Origin: Gp6-AA40 sp035496255
GTDB lineage: Bacteria; Acidobacteriota; Vicinamibacteria; Vicinamibacterales; UBA2999
Length of the DNA: 64,000 bases
Assembly: GCA_035496255.1 (NCBI GenBank)
Contig: DATJEU010000096.1
Span: 60,662-124,661 of the forward strand
Direction: 5' to 3'
Shown: positions 17,994 through 25,380 of the stretch, piece by piece
Layout: the number at the start of each line of letters is the position of its first letter
How positions within the stretch are numbered: the first letter of the stretch is position 1
The notes under the pieces: generated by a model
Database searches by the model: none
The model's input: only the letters and a program-made list of their open reading frames with translations
What the model was told of the DNA's origin: nothing
Program-made: the position numbers and the translations under genes

Positions 17994-18903
17994 CAGCCGG
18001 GTCGCCGCGGCGGACCGTACGAGTCCGCCCCGCCGCGTCATCCTCATCGCGGCGTGCTGTTGCGTGATGGCGGCCCTCTCGGCGCAGACACCGGACGAAC
18101 TGCCGCCGTCGCTCCGGCGCATGGTCGAAACCGAGCGGCGATTCGCCGCGCGGGCACTCGAAGTCGGTTGGAAGCAGTCGTTCCTCGAGTTCTTCGCCAA
18201 CGAGGCCATCGGGTTCGATGCGGGCAAAGCCGGCATCGCCAGGGATCAGTTCCGCGCCAGCCCCGACCCGCCGAAAGACCTGAAACTGATGTGGGAACCG
18301 CGCTACGGCGACGTCTCGGCCAGCGGCGAACTGGGCTACCTGACCGGTCCCGTCAGCGACATCCTGCCCTCGCGCGACAACGGGCGGCCGCGCCATTCCA
18401 CCTATTTCAGCATCTGGAAACAGCGGCGTGACGGATCGTACGCCGTGGTGATGGACGTCGGAACGCCGACGCCGGGACCTGTCCCGTTTGCGTCCGGCTT
18501 CACCTGGGCGCCGCACGCGAACCGTTTCACCGGCGAGTACGACGAGCACATCCCACCCTTGAGCGCGGCCGACAGCGTCCTCAACGCCGCACTGCGCACG
18601 AGTCAGGCTGGCGCCTACCGCGATCATCTTGCTCCGAACGCCCGGGTCCACCGCCGCGGCCGCATGCCCCTGGTCGGCGCGCGCCCGATCATCACGTGGC
18701 TGGCGACGCAGCCTCGCTACGCCGCCGCGGACGGCAATTACGCGGAGGCGGCGCGATCGGGCGATCTCGGCTACACCTGGGGCACCTATCAACTGCAAGG
18801 ACAGGGTCGCCGGGCCGGCGAGCACGGCTTCTATACCCGCGTCTGGGTGCGCGAGCGCAACGGTCAATGGAAAGTGGCGGCCGATATCACGGAGCCGCAG
18901 TGA
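17965..18903 (+). CDS. Exported NTF2-like (DUF4440/SnoaL-type) protein
   Basis: About 312 residues with GTG 17965 as start, overlapping the transglycosylase by 29 bp; an ATG at 17920 is the alternative. A hydrophobic stretch (ILIAACCCVMAALSAQ) is a signal peptide behind a long basic n-region. The mature part has two tandem NTF2-like cone folds: 'FLEFFANEAIGFD' with 'GELGYLTGPVSD' and 'YFSIWKQRRDGSYAVVMD', then 'GARPIITWLATQPRY' with 'GDLGYTWGTYQL' and 'VWVRERNGQWKVAADI'. Such proteins bind small ligands or act as accessory subunits; the role here is unknown. Confidence 0.7.
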   Translation: MLPTKRSRGNSRVAAADRTSPPRRVILIAACCCVMAALSAQTPDELPPSLRRMVETERRFAARALEVGWKQSFLEFFANEAIGFDAGKAGIARDQFRASPDPPKDLKLMWEPRYGDVSASGELGYLTGPVSDILPSRDNGRPRHSTYFSIWKQRRDGSYAVVMDVGTPTPGPVPFASGFTWAPHANRFTGEYDEHIPPLSAADSVLNAALRTSQAGAYRDHLAPNARVHRRGRMPLVGARPIITWLATQPRYAAADGNYAEAARSGDLGYTWGTYQLQGQGRRAGEHGFYTRVWVRERNGQWKVAADITEPQ

Positions 18904-18920
18904 TCGCGGGCGGAGCGGAC

Positions 18921-19190
18921 GGAGACAACGGCTCAACAGGAGAAACGGAGGACCGGAGACGAACGGAGGGTATCGAGGTGGACTGCGACGCACAAAGCGG
19001 TTGCCGGCTTGGCCGCCTTCGGCGGCCTGGTCGTGCGAAGAAACCAGCAAACAAGCCGCCACGCTCTCAAATGCGGTTTGTCTGCTGGCTTCTTCACACG
19101 ACCTGTTGCGGCCGCAGGCCGCAAGCCGGCAACCGCCTCCGTTCGCCTTCGTTGCTCCGTTTCTCCTGTGCACCCGTTCCTCTGTTACCT
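18921..19190 (+). repeat. Long asymmetric inverted-repeat (hairpin) element, copy A
   Basis: Inner arms 18997-19058 and 19074-19136 pair around a loop of about 15 nt; outer arms 18934-18969 (GGAGAAACGGAGG...) and 19137-19170 (...CTCCGTTTCTCC) continue the stem. The left arm has an extra 27-nt bulge, 18970-18996. Copy B (33855-34150, minus orientation) has the same plan. The element fills the gap between an NTF2-like gene stop (18903) and rpsT (19275), leaving about 100 bp for the rpsT promoter; a TAGAAT box sits at 19215-19220. There is no protein-like frame inside it. Confidence 0.8.
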
Positions 19191-19274
19191 CTGCTGCCTG
19201 CCGCAGCCCCGTGCTAGAATCAGGAGTTTGCAACCAGCGCCGGGCGTGCTCCGGTGCCTCTCGAGCGAGGAACA

Positions 19275-19544
19275 GTGGCGAAGCGTACCAAGTCGGCCCT
19301 CAAGGCGAATCGGCAGAACATCAAGCGACGGGAAGCAAACCGGCAGATGCGGTCGCGCCTGCGCACGGCGCTCAAGGCGATCCGCGCGTCGCTCGACGCG
19401 AAGGACCTCGATGGGGCCAAGGCCGCGCTGAGCAACACCGTGTCGATCGTCGACAAGATGGCGACCAAGGGCATCATTCACCGCAACACCGCGGGCCGTT
19501 ACAAGTCGCGGCTCTCGTCGGGCCTGGCCAAGGCAACGGCGTAG
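19275..19544 (+). CDS. rpsT: 30S ribosomal protein S20
   Basis: 89 residues from GTG 19275 with GAGG 4 bp upstream; an earlier in-frame start would add seven non-conserved residues. The basic all-helical S20 sequence is recognisable: AKRTKSALKANRQNIKR, LRTALKAIRASLDAKD, VDKMATKGIIHRNTAGRYKS. It is a primary 16S rRNA-binding protein. The 371 bp before it hold a long hairpin element and a -10-like TAGAAT. Confidence 0.96.
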   Translation: MAKRTKSALKANRQNIKRREANRQMRSRLRTALKAIRASLDAKDLDGAKAALSNTVSIVDKMATKGIIHRNTAGRYKSRLSSGLAKATA

Positions 19545-19551
19545 CGTTCCG

Positions 19552-20541
19552 TCATTTCCTGTAGCGCGGACCTTGCCAGGTCCGCGCCGACGAGCCCGAC
19601 ACGGCTCGGCCCCCCGGCGCGCTTCCACACAGTTCCACCACGAGCCGTTCGAGCAGGATCCGCGGATCCCCGCCGGAGGACTTGAGCGCCAGGTCGGTTC
19701 GGAATACCGCTTCGACCGCCGGCCTCACACGTTGAGGCGGCATCTTTTCCGCAACCCAGCGCAACTGCCCCATCAACACGAACGGTATTCCGCCGGCATC
19801 GAGCGAGGCACCGAGCTGCCGCAGCGCTTCCGGCGCGTCGCCGGTGCGAATCGCGTTGGCGATGCCGAAGTCCTCTTCAGCCTGCGGACCGGCCGACACC
19901 ACCTGCCGTACATCGTCCACGGTGATCTTCGGCTGCCCCATCGCGTACAGCGCCACTCGTTCCAGCCCTGAGCGCAGGCGGACGATATCGAGACCGGCGC
20001 GCTCGACCAGCGCGCGCACGGCGGCGGGGTCGAGAGTGATCTTGTCGCGGGCAGCCCGCGTCTTCACCCACAGGTCGGCATCCGCCTCGTTCTCGATCGT
20101 GCCGCAGTCCACCACCTGCGCCTGCTTCGCCAGCAGCTTCGGCACGCGGCGCCGCATGTCCAGCGGGCCGCACACGAACACGACCGTCGCGTGATCGGGC
20201 GGCGACTCGATGAACGCCTCCAGCCGCTGCTGCTCTTCCTCGGCCGCCTTGCTCTCCTTCTTCGGCATCAGGAGTTTCTCGGCCTCGAGGATGATGACGA
20301 TCCGCCGTGGCGCCATCATCGGCAGCGTCTGTGCCGCGTCGATCAGGCGATCGACCTTCGTCTCACCGCCGTACATCCGTTCAACGTTGAAGGCCTGCAG
20401 CCCCTCGTCGATGACGTCGGCGAACTCACCGGCCACGGCCGCCTTCTCCGCATCGTCGGCGCCGACGAGCATGTAGAGCGGGGCTGTCTGACCGGCGGCG
20501 ATCTGCTTGCGGACTGCGGCGGGCGTGATGGCGCTCAGAAT
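19552..20541 (-). CDS. holA: DNA polymerase III subunit delta; apparent non-ATG/GTG/TTG start
   Basis: About 329 residues. Clamp-loader delta features: N-terminal 'AAGQTAPLYMLVGADDAEK', AAA+-like 'APRRIVIILEAEKLLMPKK', the central 'KITLDPAAVRALVERAGLD', 'RLRSGLERVALYAMGQPKI', and C-terminal 'GIPFVLMGQLRWVAEKM'. No ATG, GTG or TTG lies before the conserved N-terminus. The best candidate is ATT 20541 (or CTG 20538), just after a strong GGAGG and overlapping the lptE stop. The C-terminus beyond 'LVVELCGSAPG' is encoded by a palindromic repeat, adding about 15 unusual residues. Confidence 0.85.
   Translation of the reverse strand: MLSAITPAAVRKQIAAGQTAPLYMLVGADDAEKAAVAGEFADVIDEGLQAFNVERMYGGETKVDRLIDAAQTLPMMAPRRIVIILEAEKLLMPKKESKAAEEEQQRLEAFIESPPDHATVVFVCGPLDMRRRVPKLLAKQAQVVDCGTIENEADADLWVKTRAARDKITLDPAAVRALVERAGLDIVRLRSGLERVALYAMGQPKITVDDVRQVVSAGPQAEEDFGIANAIRTGDAPEALRQLGASLDAGGIPFVLMGQLRWVAEKMPPQRVRPAVEAVFRTDLALKSSGGDPRILLERLVVELCGSAPGGRAVSGSSARTWQGPRYRK
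19556..19616. repeat. Palindromic (REP-like) element forming the holA 3' end
   Basis: Hairpin GCGGACCT-TGCC-AGGTCCGC followed by GAGCCCGACACGGCTC. Both units match the element family seen at about 48250-48390 and 51506-51571. It lies inside the last codons of holA. Confidence 0.7.
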
Positions 20542-21089
20542 GCCTCCAGAATCGCGGTGACGACGCTGCGCGCGATGTCGTTGGAAATGCGATCGAAGGA
20601 GGTCGCCTCGGTATCGAGGAACGTCTGCCCCTGGATGGTGCCGTTCGACTGCGCGCCGAGGTCGTATTCCTCGCGGAAGATCAACTGATCGTTCGACCAC
20701 AGGACGTCGTTGGTGCGCACGTCGGTGAACTGCGCCTTGATCACGATGGTGAACAGATAACGCGATGCCAGTTGCGTCTGGTTCAGGCCGACCGGCTGCA
20801 GCGAGAAGCTGGAGATCTCCGCCGTCAGCAGCGCATCGGCGCCGTTGTTGTCCGGCACCACCTTGTACTTGCCGCGGCCGATGAACTCGGCGCGAACCTT
20901 CTCGGTCAGCACCTGCTCGACCCGATAGAACGTCGTCTTGTTCTCGATCGGCGGGATGCCGACCGTCCGGATGTACGTCGGCAGGAACGAGCCGCGCCCG
21001 GCCAGGGCATAGCCGCACCCGCTGGCTGCGGCCGCCAGCGACGCGAGGCCGAGCCTCAGCACGGCTCTACGCGACCACAACGGAGACAA
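20535..21089 (-). CDS. lptE: LptE-family LPS-assembly lipoprotein
   Basis: 184 residues. Lipobox AAASGC gives a lipidated cysteine followed by GYALAGRGSFLPTYIRTVGIPPIENKT in the family's 'CGY.l.g....lp..i.ti.ip.f.N.t' pattern. The body is a two-layer alpha/beta fold with 'LTEKVRAEFIGRGKYKVV'. In the outer membrane LptE plugs the LptD barrel that delivers LPS to the surface. The TTG start overlaps leuS by 23 bp; GTG 21062 would give a shorter signal peptide. The gene order leuS-lptE-holA is the same as in gamma-proteobacteria. Confidence 0.85.
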   Translation of the reverse strand: MSPLWSRRAVLRLGLASLAAAASGCGYALAGRGSFLPTYIRTVGIPPIENKTTFYRVEQVLTEKVRAEFIGRGKYKVVPDNNGADALLTAEISSFSLQPVGLNQTQLASRYLFTIVIKAQFTDVRTNDVLWSNDQLIFREEYDLGAQSNGTIQGQTFLDTEATSFDRISNDIARSVVTAILEAF

Positions 21090-23613
21090 GCCGCCCTTTC
21101 ACCACCACGACCTTCTTCACCGTCTTCCCGGCGAGATGCGGAGCGACCGACGCTTCGGCGAGCGCAAGCTGCCGCATGTCCTCGTCTGCCGCATCGGGCG
21201 CCACCATGATGCGCCCGCGCACCTTGCCGTTGACCTGCACCGGCACTTCGATGGTCTCGGCACGAGCGACGTCGGCGTCGAACACCGGCCAGGTTGCTGC
21301 CTGCAGGTCGGTTTCGTGACCAAGCATCTCCCAGAGCCCTTCCGCCGTGTGCGGCGCAAACGGCGCCAGCATCCGGATCAGCGCTTCGATCGCTTCACGG
21401 ACGACGCAGATGGTCTGCGTGCGCTCGACAGAGCCGGCATGCTCCAGGTCTTCGTCCGTCCGGCGTGAAGGGCCACCGGTCACCGTCTGCTCGCTGAACG
21501 CGTACAGCTCGTTGACCAGCTCCATCATCGCCGACACCGCCGTGTTGAGCTGCTGGCGCTGCTCGATGTCGGTCGTCACGCGCTGGATCGTCTCGTGCGT
21601 CTTACGCCGCAGCTGCTTCTCGGCCGGCGTCAAATCCTCACACGAGTCGGCGCTCTCGATGCCTTCGCCTCCAGCAGTCTCCACCCAATGGTCGACCAGC
21701 CGCCACACGCGCGCGAGAAACCGGAAGCTCCCCTCGAGCCCCGCATCCGTCCACTCGACTTCCTTTTCGGGCGGGGCGACGAACATGACATACAGGCGCA
21801 ACGCGTCCGCGCCGTACTTCTGCAGCATCGAGTCGGGATCGACGACGTTGCCCTTGGACTTGGACATGACGTTGCCGTCCTTCAGCACCATGCCCTGGGT
21901 GAGCAACTGCGTGAACGGCTCGCTGTGATCGACCATGCCGAGATCGCGGAACACCCGCGCGAAGAAACGCGAGTAGATCAAATGGAGGATCGCGTGTTCG
22001 ACGCCGCCGCTGTAGAAGTCCACGGGGAGCCAGTACTTCACCGCTGCCGGATCGAATGGCAGCTTGTCGTTGGTCGGGTCGGCGAACCGGTAGAAGTACC
22101 ACGACGAGTCGACGAACGTGTCCATCGTGTCGGTTTCACGACGGGCCGGCTCGCCACATTTCGGGCAGCGGACTTTCACGAACTCCGGCACCTGCGCCAG
22201 CGGCGAATCGCCACGACCGGTGAATTCAGCGACCTTCGGCAGTTCCACCGGGAGCTGATCGTCCGGTACCGGGACGATCCCGTCCTTCTCGCAGTAGATC
22301 ATCGGAATGGGCGTGCCCCAGTACCGCTGTCGCGAAATCCCCCAGTCCTTGAGCCGGTACTGCACGGTGCCTGCGCCAAATCCCTGTGTATTGGCATACG
22401 CGGTCATGCGCGGCTGCGCCGTCTCCGACGACAGGCCTGAATACTCGCCCGAGTTGACCAGCAGGCCATACGCGTCGGCCGCTTCGGCCATTCCGTCGGA
22501 CGACCGCGGCTTGCCGTCTTCGGTCACGACCACCCGGATCGGCAGGTTGTACTTCCGCGCGAACTCGAAGTCGCGCTGATCGTGCGCGGGCACGGCCATC
22601 ACCGCGCCGGTGCCGTAGTCACCGAGCACGAAGTTGGCGACCCACACCGGAACTGCCTCTTTCGTAAACGGATTGATTGCCTTGAAGCCGGTGTCGATCC
22701 CCTGCTTCTCCTGCTCGCCGCTGACCCTGGCGGCGCGATCCTGCAGCCGGAACGTCTGCACCTGCGCGCGGAAGCTCGCGGAGTCGCGCGACCGTTCGGC
22801 CAGTTCCCTCACCAGCGGATGCTCCGGTCCGAGCATGACGAACGTCGAGCCGTAGATCGTATCGATGCGCGTGGTGAAGACCTCGATCTGCGTCGCGGAA
22901 TCGCCCTCCAGCGCAAACTTGACCTTCGCGCCTTCCGAGCGCCCGATCCAGTTCCGCTGCATCGTCAGAACCTTCTCGGGCCACTTCGTCAGCGTCGCGG
23001 TGTCGTCGAGCAGTTCGTCGGCGTACGCGGTGATGCGGAAAAACCACTGTTCGAGGTCGCGCGTCTCCACCGGCGTGCCACACCGCCAGCAGCCACCGTC
23101 CACGACCTGCTCGTTGGCGAGCACCGTGTTGTCCTTCGGGCACCAGTTCACCGACGACTTGCGGCGATAGGCGAGGCCCTTCTCGAACATGCGGATGAAG
23201 AGCCACTGATTCCACTTGTAGTAGGTGGGATCACACGTCGCGAACTCGCGCTCCCAGGCGTAGCTGATGCCCAGGCGCTGCAACTGCCCCTTCATATGGG
23301 CGATGTTGCTGCGGGTGGAGACCTCGGGATGGATGCCGTTCTTGATGGCCGCGTTCTCTGCCGGCAGGCCGAACGCATCCCAGCCGAAAGGATGCAGGAC
23401 GTTGTAGCCGCGCATCCGCTTCGTCCGCGCCATCACGTCGCCGATGATGTAGTTGCGCACGTGGCCGACGTGCGCGTGGCCCGACGGGTACGCGAACATC
23501 TCGAGGCAGTAGTACTTGGGCCGCGACGGATCGACGGCGACTTCGAAGGCGCGCGTGCTCGTCCAGCGCTGCTGCCACTTCTTATCGAGTTCCTGGGGTT
23601 TGTAATCGGCCAT
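21067..23613 (-). CDS. leuS: Leucine--tRNA ligase
   Basis: 848 residues. Class I synthetase: HIGH-type motif HVGH in PSGHAHVGHVRNY near residues 44-50, KMSKS-type motif MSKSKGN at about 582-588, a CP1 editing domain in between, zinc-binding cysteines (WCPKDNTVLANEQ, CWRCG) and a typical LeuRS C-terminus (VQVNGKVRGRI). It charges tRNA-Leu. The ATG start is preceded by a CT-rich stretch without a Shine-Dalgarno sequence; a TATAAT lies about 23 bp upstream. Confidence 0.97.
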   Translation of the reverse strand: MADYKPQELDKKWQQRWTSTRAFEVAVDPSRPKYYCLEMFAYPSGHAHVGHVRNYIIGDVMARTKRMRGYNVLHPFGWDAFGLPAENAAIKNGIHPEVSTRSNIAHMKGQLQRLGISYAWEREFATCDPTYYKWNQWLFIRMFEKGLAYRRKSSVNWCPKDNTVLANEQVVDGGCWRCGTPVETRDLEQWFFRITAYADELLDDTATLTKWPEKVLTMQRNWIGRSEGAKVKFALEGDSATQIEVFTTRIDTIYGSTFVMLGPEHPLVRELAERSRDSASFRAQVQTFRLQDRAARVSGEQEKQGIDTGFKAINPFTKEAVPVWVANFVLGDYGTGAVMAVPAHDQRDFEFARKYNLPIRVVVTEDGKPRSSDGMAEAADAYGLLVNSGEYSGLSSETAQPRMTAYANTQGFGAGTVQYRLKDWGISRQRYWGTPIPMIYCEKDGIVPVPDDQLPVELPKVAEFTGRGDSPLAQVPEFVKVRCPKCGEPARRETDTMDTFVDSSWYFYRFADPTNDKLPFDPAAVKYWLPVDFYSGGVEHAILHLIYSRFFARVFRDLGMVDHSEPFTQLLTQGMVLKDGNVMSKSKGNVVDPDSMLQKYGADALRLYVMFVAPPEKEVEWTDAGLEGSFRFLARVWRLVDHWVETAGGEGIESADSCEDLTPAEKQLRRKTHETIQRVTTDIEQRQQLNTAVSAMMELVNELYAFSEQTVTGGPSRRTDEDLEHAGSVERTQTICVVREAIEALIRMLAPFAPHTAEGLWEMLGHETDLQAATWPVFDADVARAETIEVPVQVNGKVRGRIMVAPDAADEDMRQLALAEASVAPHLAGKTVKKVVVVKGRLVSVVVA

Positions 23614-23636
23614 AGAAAGGAGGGCGGGGCACAGGA

Positions 23637-23642
23637 ATTATA
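23637..23642 (-). promoter_or_regulatory. TATAAT -10 box for leuS
   Basis: TATAAT on the minus strand, 23 bp before the leuS ATG, overlapping the stop codon of the upstream deacetylase-like gene. No matching -35; the leader would be about 17 nt. Confidence 0.4.
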
Positions 23643-24762
23643 ACTGCCAGTGATCCTTCAGCGCCGCCTGCACAGCACTCAGCGTCGCCTCTCCGCGCCT
23701 CGTGTCCGCATCGCCGCAGGGGCGGGTCGTCAACGAACCGCCACCGGGACGGGTCGTCAACGGATCATCGTAGGGCCGGGTCTTCAGACCCGCCCGACGA
23801 TCGAGCGCCCCGATCGACTCGCGCAGACACGACGCCAACCCTTCAAGGTCGTATCCCCCTTCGGTGACGGCCACGACACGACCCTCGCAGCATTCGTCAG
23901 CGACGCCCGCGATCATCGACGTCAGCCGGCCAAACGCATCGGCTGTCAGGCGCATGCCTCCGAGCGGATCGTCCATGTAGGCATCGAAGCCGGCCGAGAT
24001 CAGGATCAACTCCGGCTTGAACTGACGCAGTGCCGGAACAGCCACGCGTGAGTAGACGAGGTCGTAATCGGCATCGGTTGCGCCGGCGGCCAATGGCAGA
24101 TTGATCGTGAAGCCCGTGCCGGCACCGCTGCCGATCTCGGTGGCCGCGCCCGTACCCGGGTAGTACGGGAACTGGTGCGACGAGATGAACAGCACGGACG
24201 GGTCCGTGTAGAAGCTCCACTGCGTGCCGTTGCCGTGATGCACGTCGTAGTCGACGAGCGCGACGCGCGAGAGTCCACGCGCGCGGGCGTGCGCGGCACC
24301 GATGGCGATGTTGTTGAAGAAGCAGAACCCCATCGCCCGATCACGCTCCGCGTGGTGCCCCGGTGGCCGCACGAGCGCAAACGCCCGTCGCGGCTCGTCG
24401 CCGCGCGCGTCGGCCGGACCACGCGGCTCGCCGTCCGCTGCTCCCAGCACGTAGTCGACCGCGGAGACCACCGCGCCTGCCGCCAGGCACGCGACGTCGT
24501 AGGTGTCTGGCGACGTGAAGGTATCAGCGTCGAACGCCGTTGCCCGGCCGGCGGTCTCGGCGACGAGGCCGATGTACTCGGGGTTGTGCACGCGCGCGAT
24601 CTCGTCGCGGACCGCAGGCCGCGGCGCACGCACGTCCCCGCCGTGCTTCCTGAATTCCGCCGCGATCGCCTGCATCACCTCGAACCGCTCGACACGCTCC
24701 GGGTGGCCGGGCGGCGTCAGATGATCGGCAAAGCGTGGTGAGGTAAACAGGGTCGGGGCCAT
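23638..24762 (-). CDS. Histone-deacetylase-family (class II-like) zinc amidohydrolase with in-frame repeat insertion
   Basis: 374 residues. HDAC-fold motifs: 'RPPGHHAERDRAMGFCFFNN', zinc/charge-relay 'VDYDVHHGNGTQ', 'SSHQFPYYPGTGA', 'SAGFDAYMDDPLG', and 'EGGYDLEGLA'. In bacteria these enzymes deacetylate small molecules such as polyamines or acetoin-pathway substrates; histones are not implied. Near the C-terminus, about 30 residues (RRAGLKTRPYDDPLTTRPGG...) are encoded by palindromic repeats inserted in frame between 'ESIGALD' and 'LSAVQAALKDHWQL'. It starts only 15 bp from the divergent DUF456 gene. Confidence 0.85.
   Translation of the reverse strand: MAPTLFTSPRFADHLTPPGHPERVERFEVMQAIAAEFRKHGGDVRAPRPAVRDEIARVHNPEYIGLVAETAGRATAFDADTFTSPDTYDVACLAAGAVVSAVDYVLGAADGEPRGPADARGDEPRRAFALVRPPGHHAERDRAMGFCFFNNIAIGAAHARARGLSRVALVDYDVHHGNGTQWSFYTDPSVLFISSHQFPYYPGTGAATEIGSGAGTGFTINLPLAAGATDADYDLVYSRVAVPALRQFKPELILISAGFDAYMDDPLGGMRLTADAFGRLTSMIAGVADECCEGRVVAVTEGGYDLEGLASCLRESIGALDRRAGLKTRPYDDPLTTRPGGGSLTTRPCGDADTRRGEATLSAVQAALKDHWQL
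23717..23805. repeat. REP-like palindromes inserted inside a coding sequence
   Basis: Three units in a row: GGGCGGGTCGTCAACGAACC, then GACGGGTCGTCAACGGAT, then GGGCCGGGTCTTCAGACCCG followed by CCCGACGATCG. The GGGTCTTCAGACCC core is identical to the one at about 3505. The total length keeps the reading frame of the HDAC-like gene open. Confidence 0.7.
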
Positions 24763-24777
24763 GCCATATTCTCAGTC
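24763..24777. promoter_or_regulatory. 15-bp divergent start-codon gap with shared AT box
   Basis: The whole distance between the ATG of the HDAC-like gene (24762, minus) and the ATG of the DUF456 gene (24778, plus) is 15 bp. CATATTCT at 24765-24772 reads as a -10-like box in both directions (TATTCT plus; AGAATA minus). Neither gene has a Shine-Dalgarno sequence. Confidence 0.45.
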
Positions 24778-25257
24778 ATGAGCATCGTTCTCTGGGCGCT
24801 TGCGATCGTCCTGGTCGTCGCCGGCTTCATCGGCATCGTCCTGCCGGCGCTGCCTGGCCACGCGCTGATCTTCGCCGGCCTGCTGCTGGCGGCATGGGCC
24901 GATCATTTCCATCGCGTCGGCGCGTTGATGCTGGTCGTCATCGGCGTCGTGGCGGCCGCCAGCTATGCGGTCGACTTCGTCGCCACCGCGCTGGGGGCCA
25001 GGCATCTTGGCGCGAGCAGACGCGCGATGATCGGCGCGGGCCTTGGCACGCTGCTCGGGTTCTTCTTCGGCCTGCCCGGCATCATCATCGGCCCGTTCGT
25101 CGGTGCCGTCATTGGCGAACTCACCGTTCATCAGGACTGGAAACGGGTGGGCAAAGCTGGTGTCGCCGCCTGGATCGGGTTCGCGATTGGCACCGCGGTC
25201 AAGGTGGCGATCGCGTTCGTGATGGTCGGCTTATTCGCGCTTGCGTGGGCGTTCTAG
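24778..25257 (+). CDS. DUF456 family membrane protein
   Basis: 159 residues, ATG 24778. Glycine-rich hydrophobic segments throughout: residues 3-28 (ending LPALPGHAL), 30-60, a GAGLGTLLGFFFGLPGIIIGPFVGAVIGE block, and a final 'AAWIGFAIGTAVKVAIAFVMVGLFAL'. The 'GLPGIIIGPFVGA' block is the hallmark of DUF456. Inner-membrane protein of unknown function. It may be expressed from a core promoter overlapping that of the divergent amidohydrolase. Confidence 0.85.
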   Translation: MSIVLWALAIVLVVAGFIGIVLPALPGHALIFAGLLLAAWADHFHRVGALMLVVIGVVAAASYAVDFVATALGARHLGASRRAMIGAGLGTLLGFFFGLPGIIIGPFVGAVIGELTVHQDWKRVGKAGVAAWIGFAIGTAVKVAIAFVMVGLFALAWAF

Positions 25258-25258
25258 G

Positions 25259-25340
25259 GGTCAGTTGTCAGTAGTCAGTAGTCAGTGGGCGGCGGTCAGT
25301 GGCCGGTAGCCGGTGGCCGGAAGTCGACCGGCCGCCGGCC
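25259..25340. repeat. Degenerate word-type tandem repeat (CAGTAGT / GCCGGTG)
   Basis: Short words repeat imperfectly: GTCAGTAGTCAGTAGTCAGT, then GGTCAGTGGCCGGTAGCCGGTGGCCGG and a GCCGGCC-rich end. Related wording (GGCCGGTGG, CCACTGGCCAC) occurs at 35664-35747. No gene. Confidence 0.6.
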
Positions 25341-25343
25341 TCA

Positions 25344-25371
25344 TTGACATGCCTGCGTATTTGCCTACAAT
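25344..25371 (+). promoter_or_regulatory. Sigma-70-type promoter for ADOP permease gene
   Basis: TTGACA at 25344-25349, 16 bp spacer, TACAAT at 25366-25371. Start codon candidate TTG 25381 follows 9 bp later. This is the best-matched housekeeping promoter on the plus strand of the window. Confidence 0.65.
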
Positions 25372-25380
25372 GCAGACAAT

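Noticed and set aside
18904..19274. Short open frames within the long hairpin region before rpsT
   Set aside because: They exist on both strands because the arms are inverted copies; none has a start with a ribosome site or protein-like composition.
23614..23630. AAAGGAGGG on the plus strand near the leuS start
   Set aside because: It lies on the strand opposite leuS and no plus-strand gene starts behind it, so it is not a ribosome-binding site.
23638..24762. Reading the HDAC-family gene as a true histone deacetylase
   Set aside because: The family in bacteria acts on small acetylated amines or acids; nothing in the sequence indicates protein substrates.
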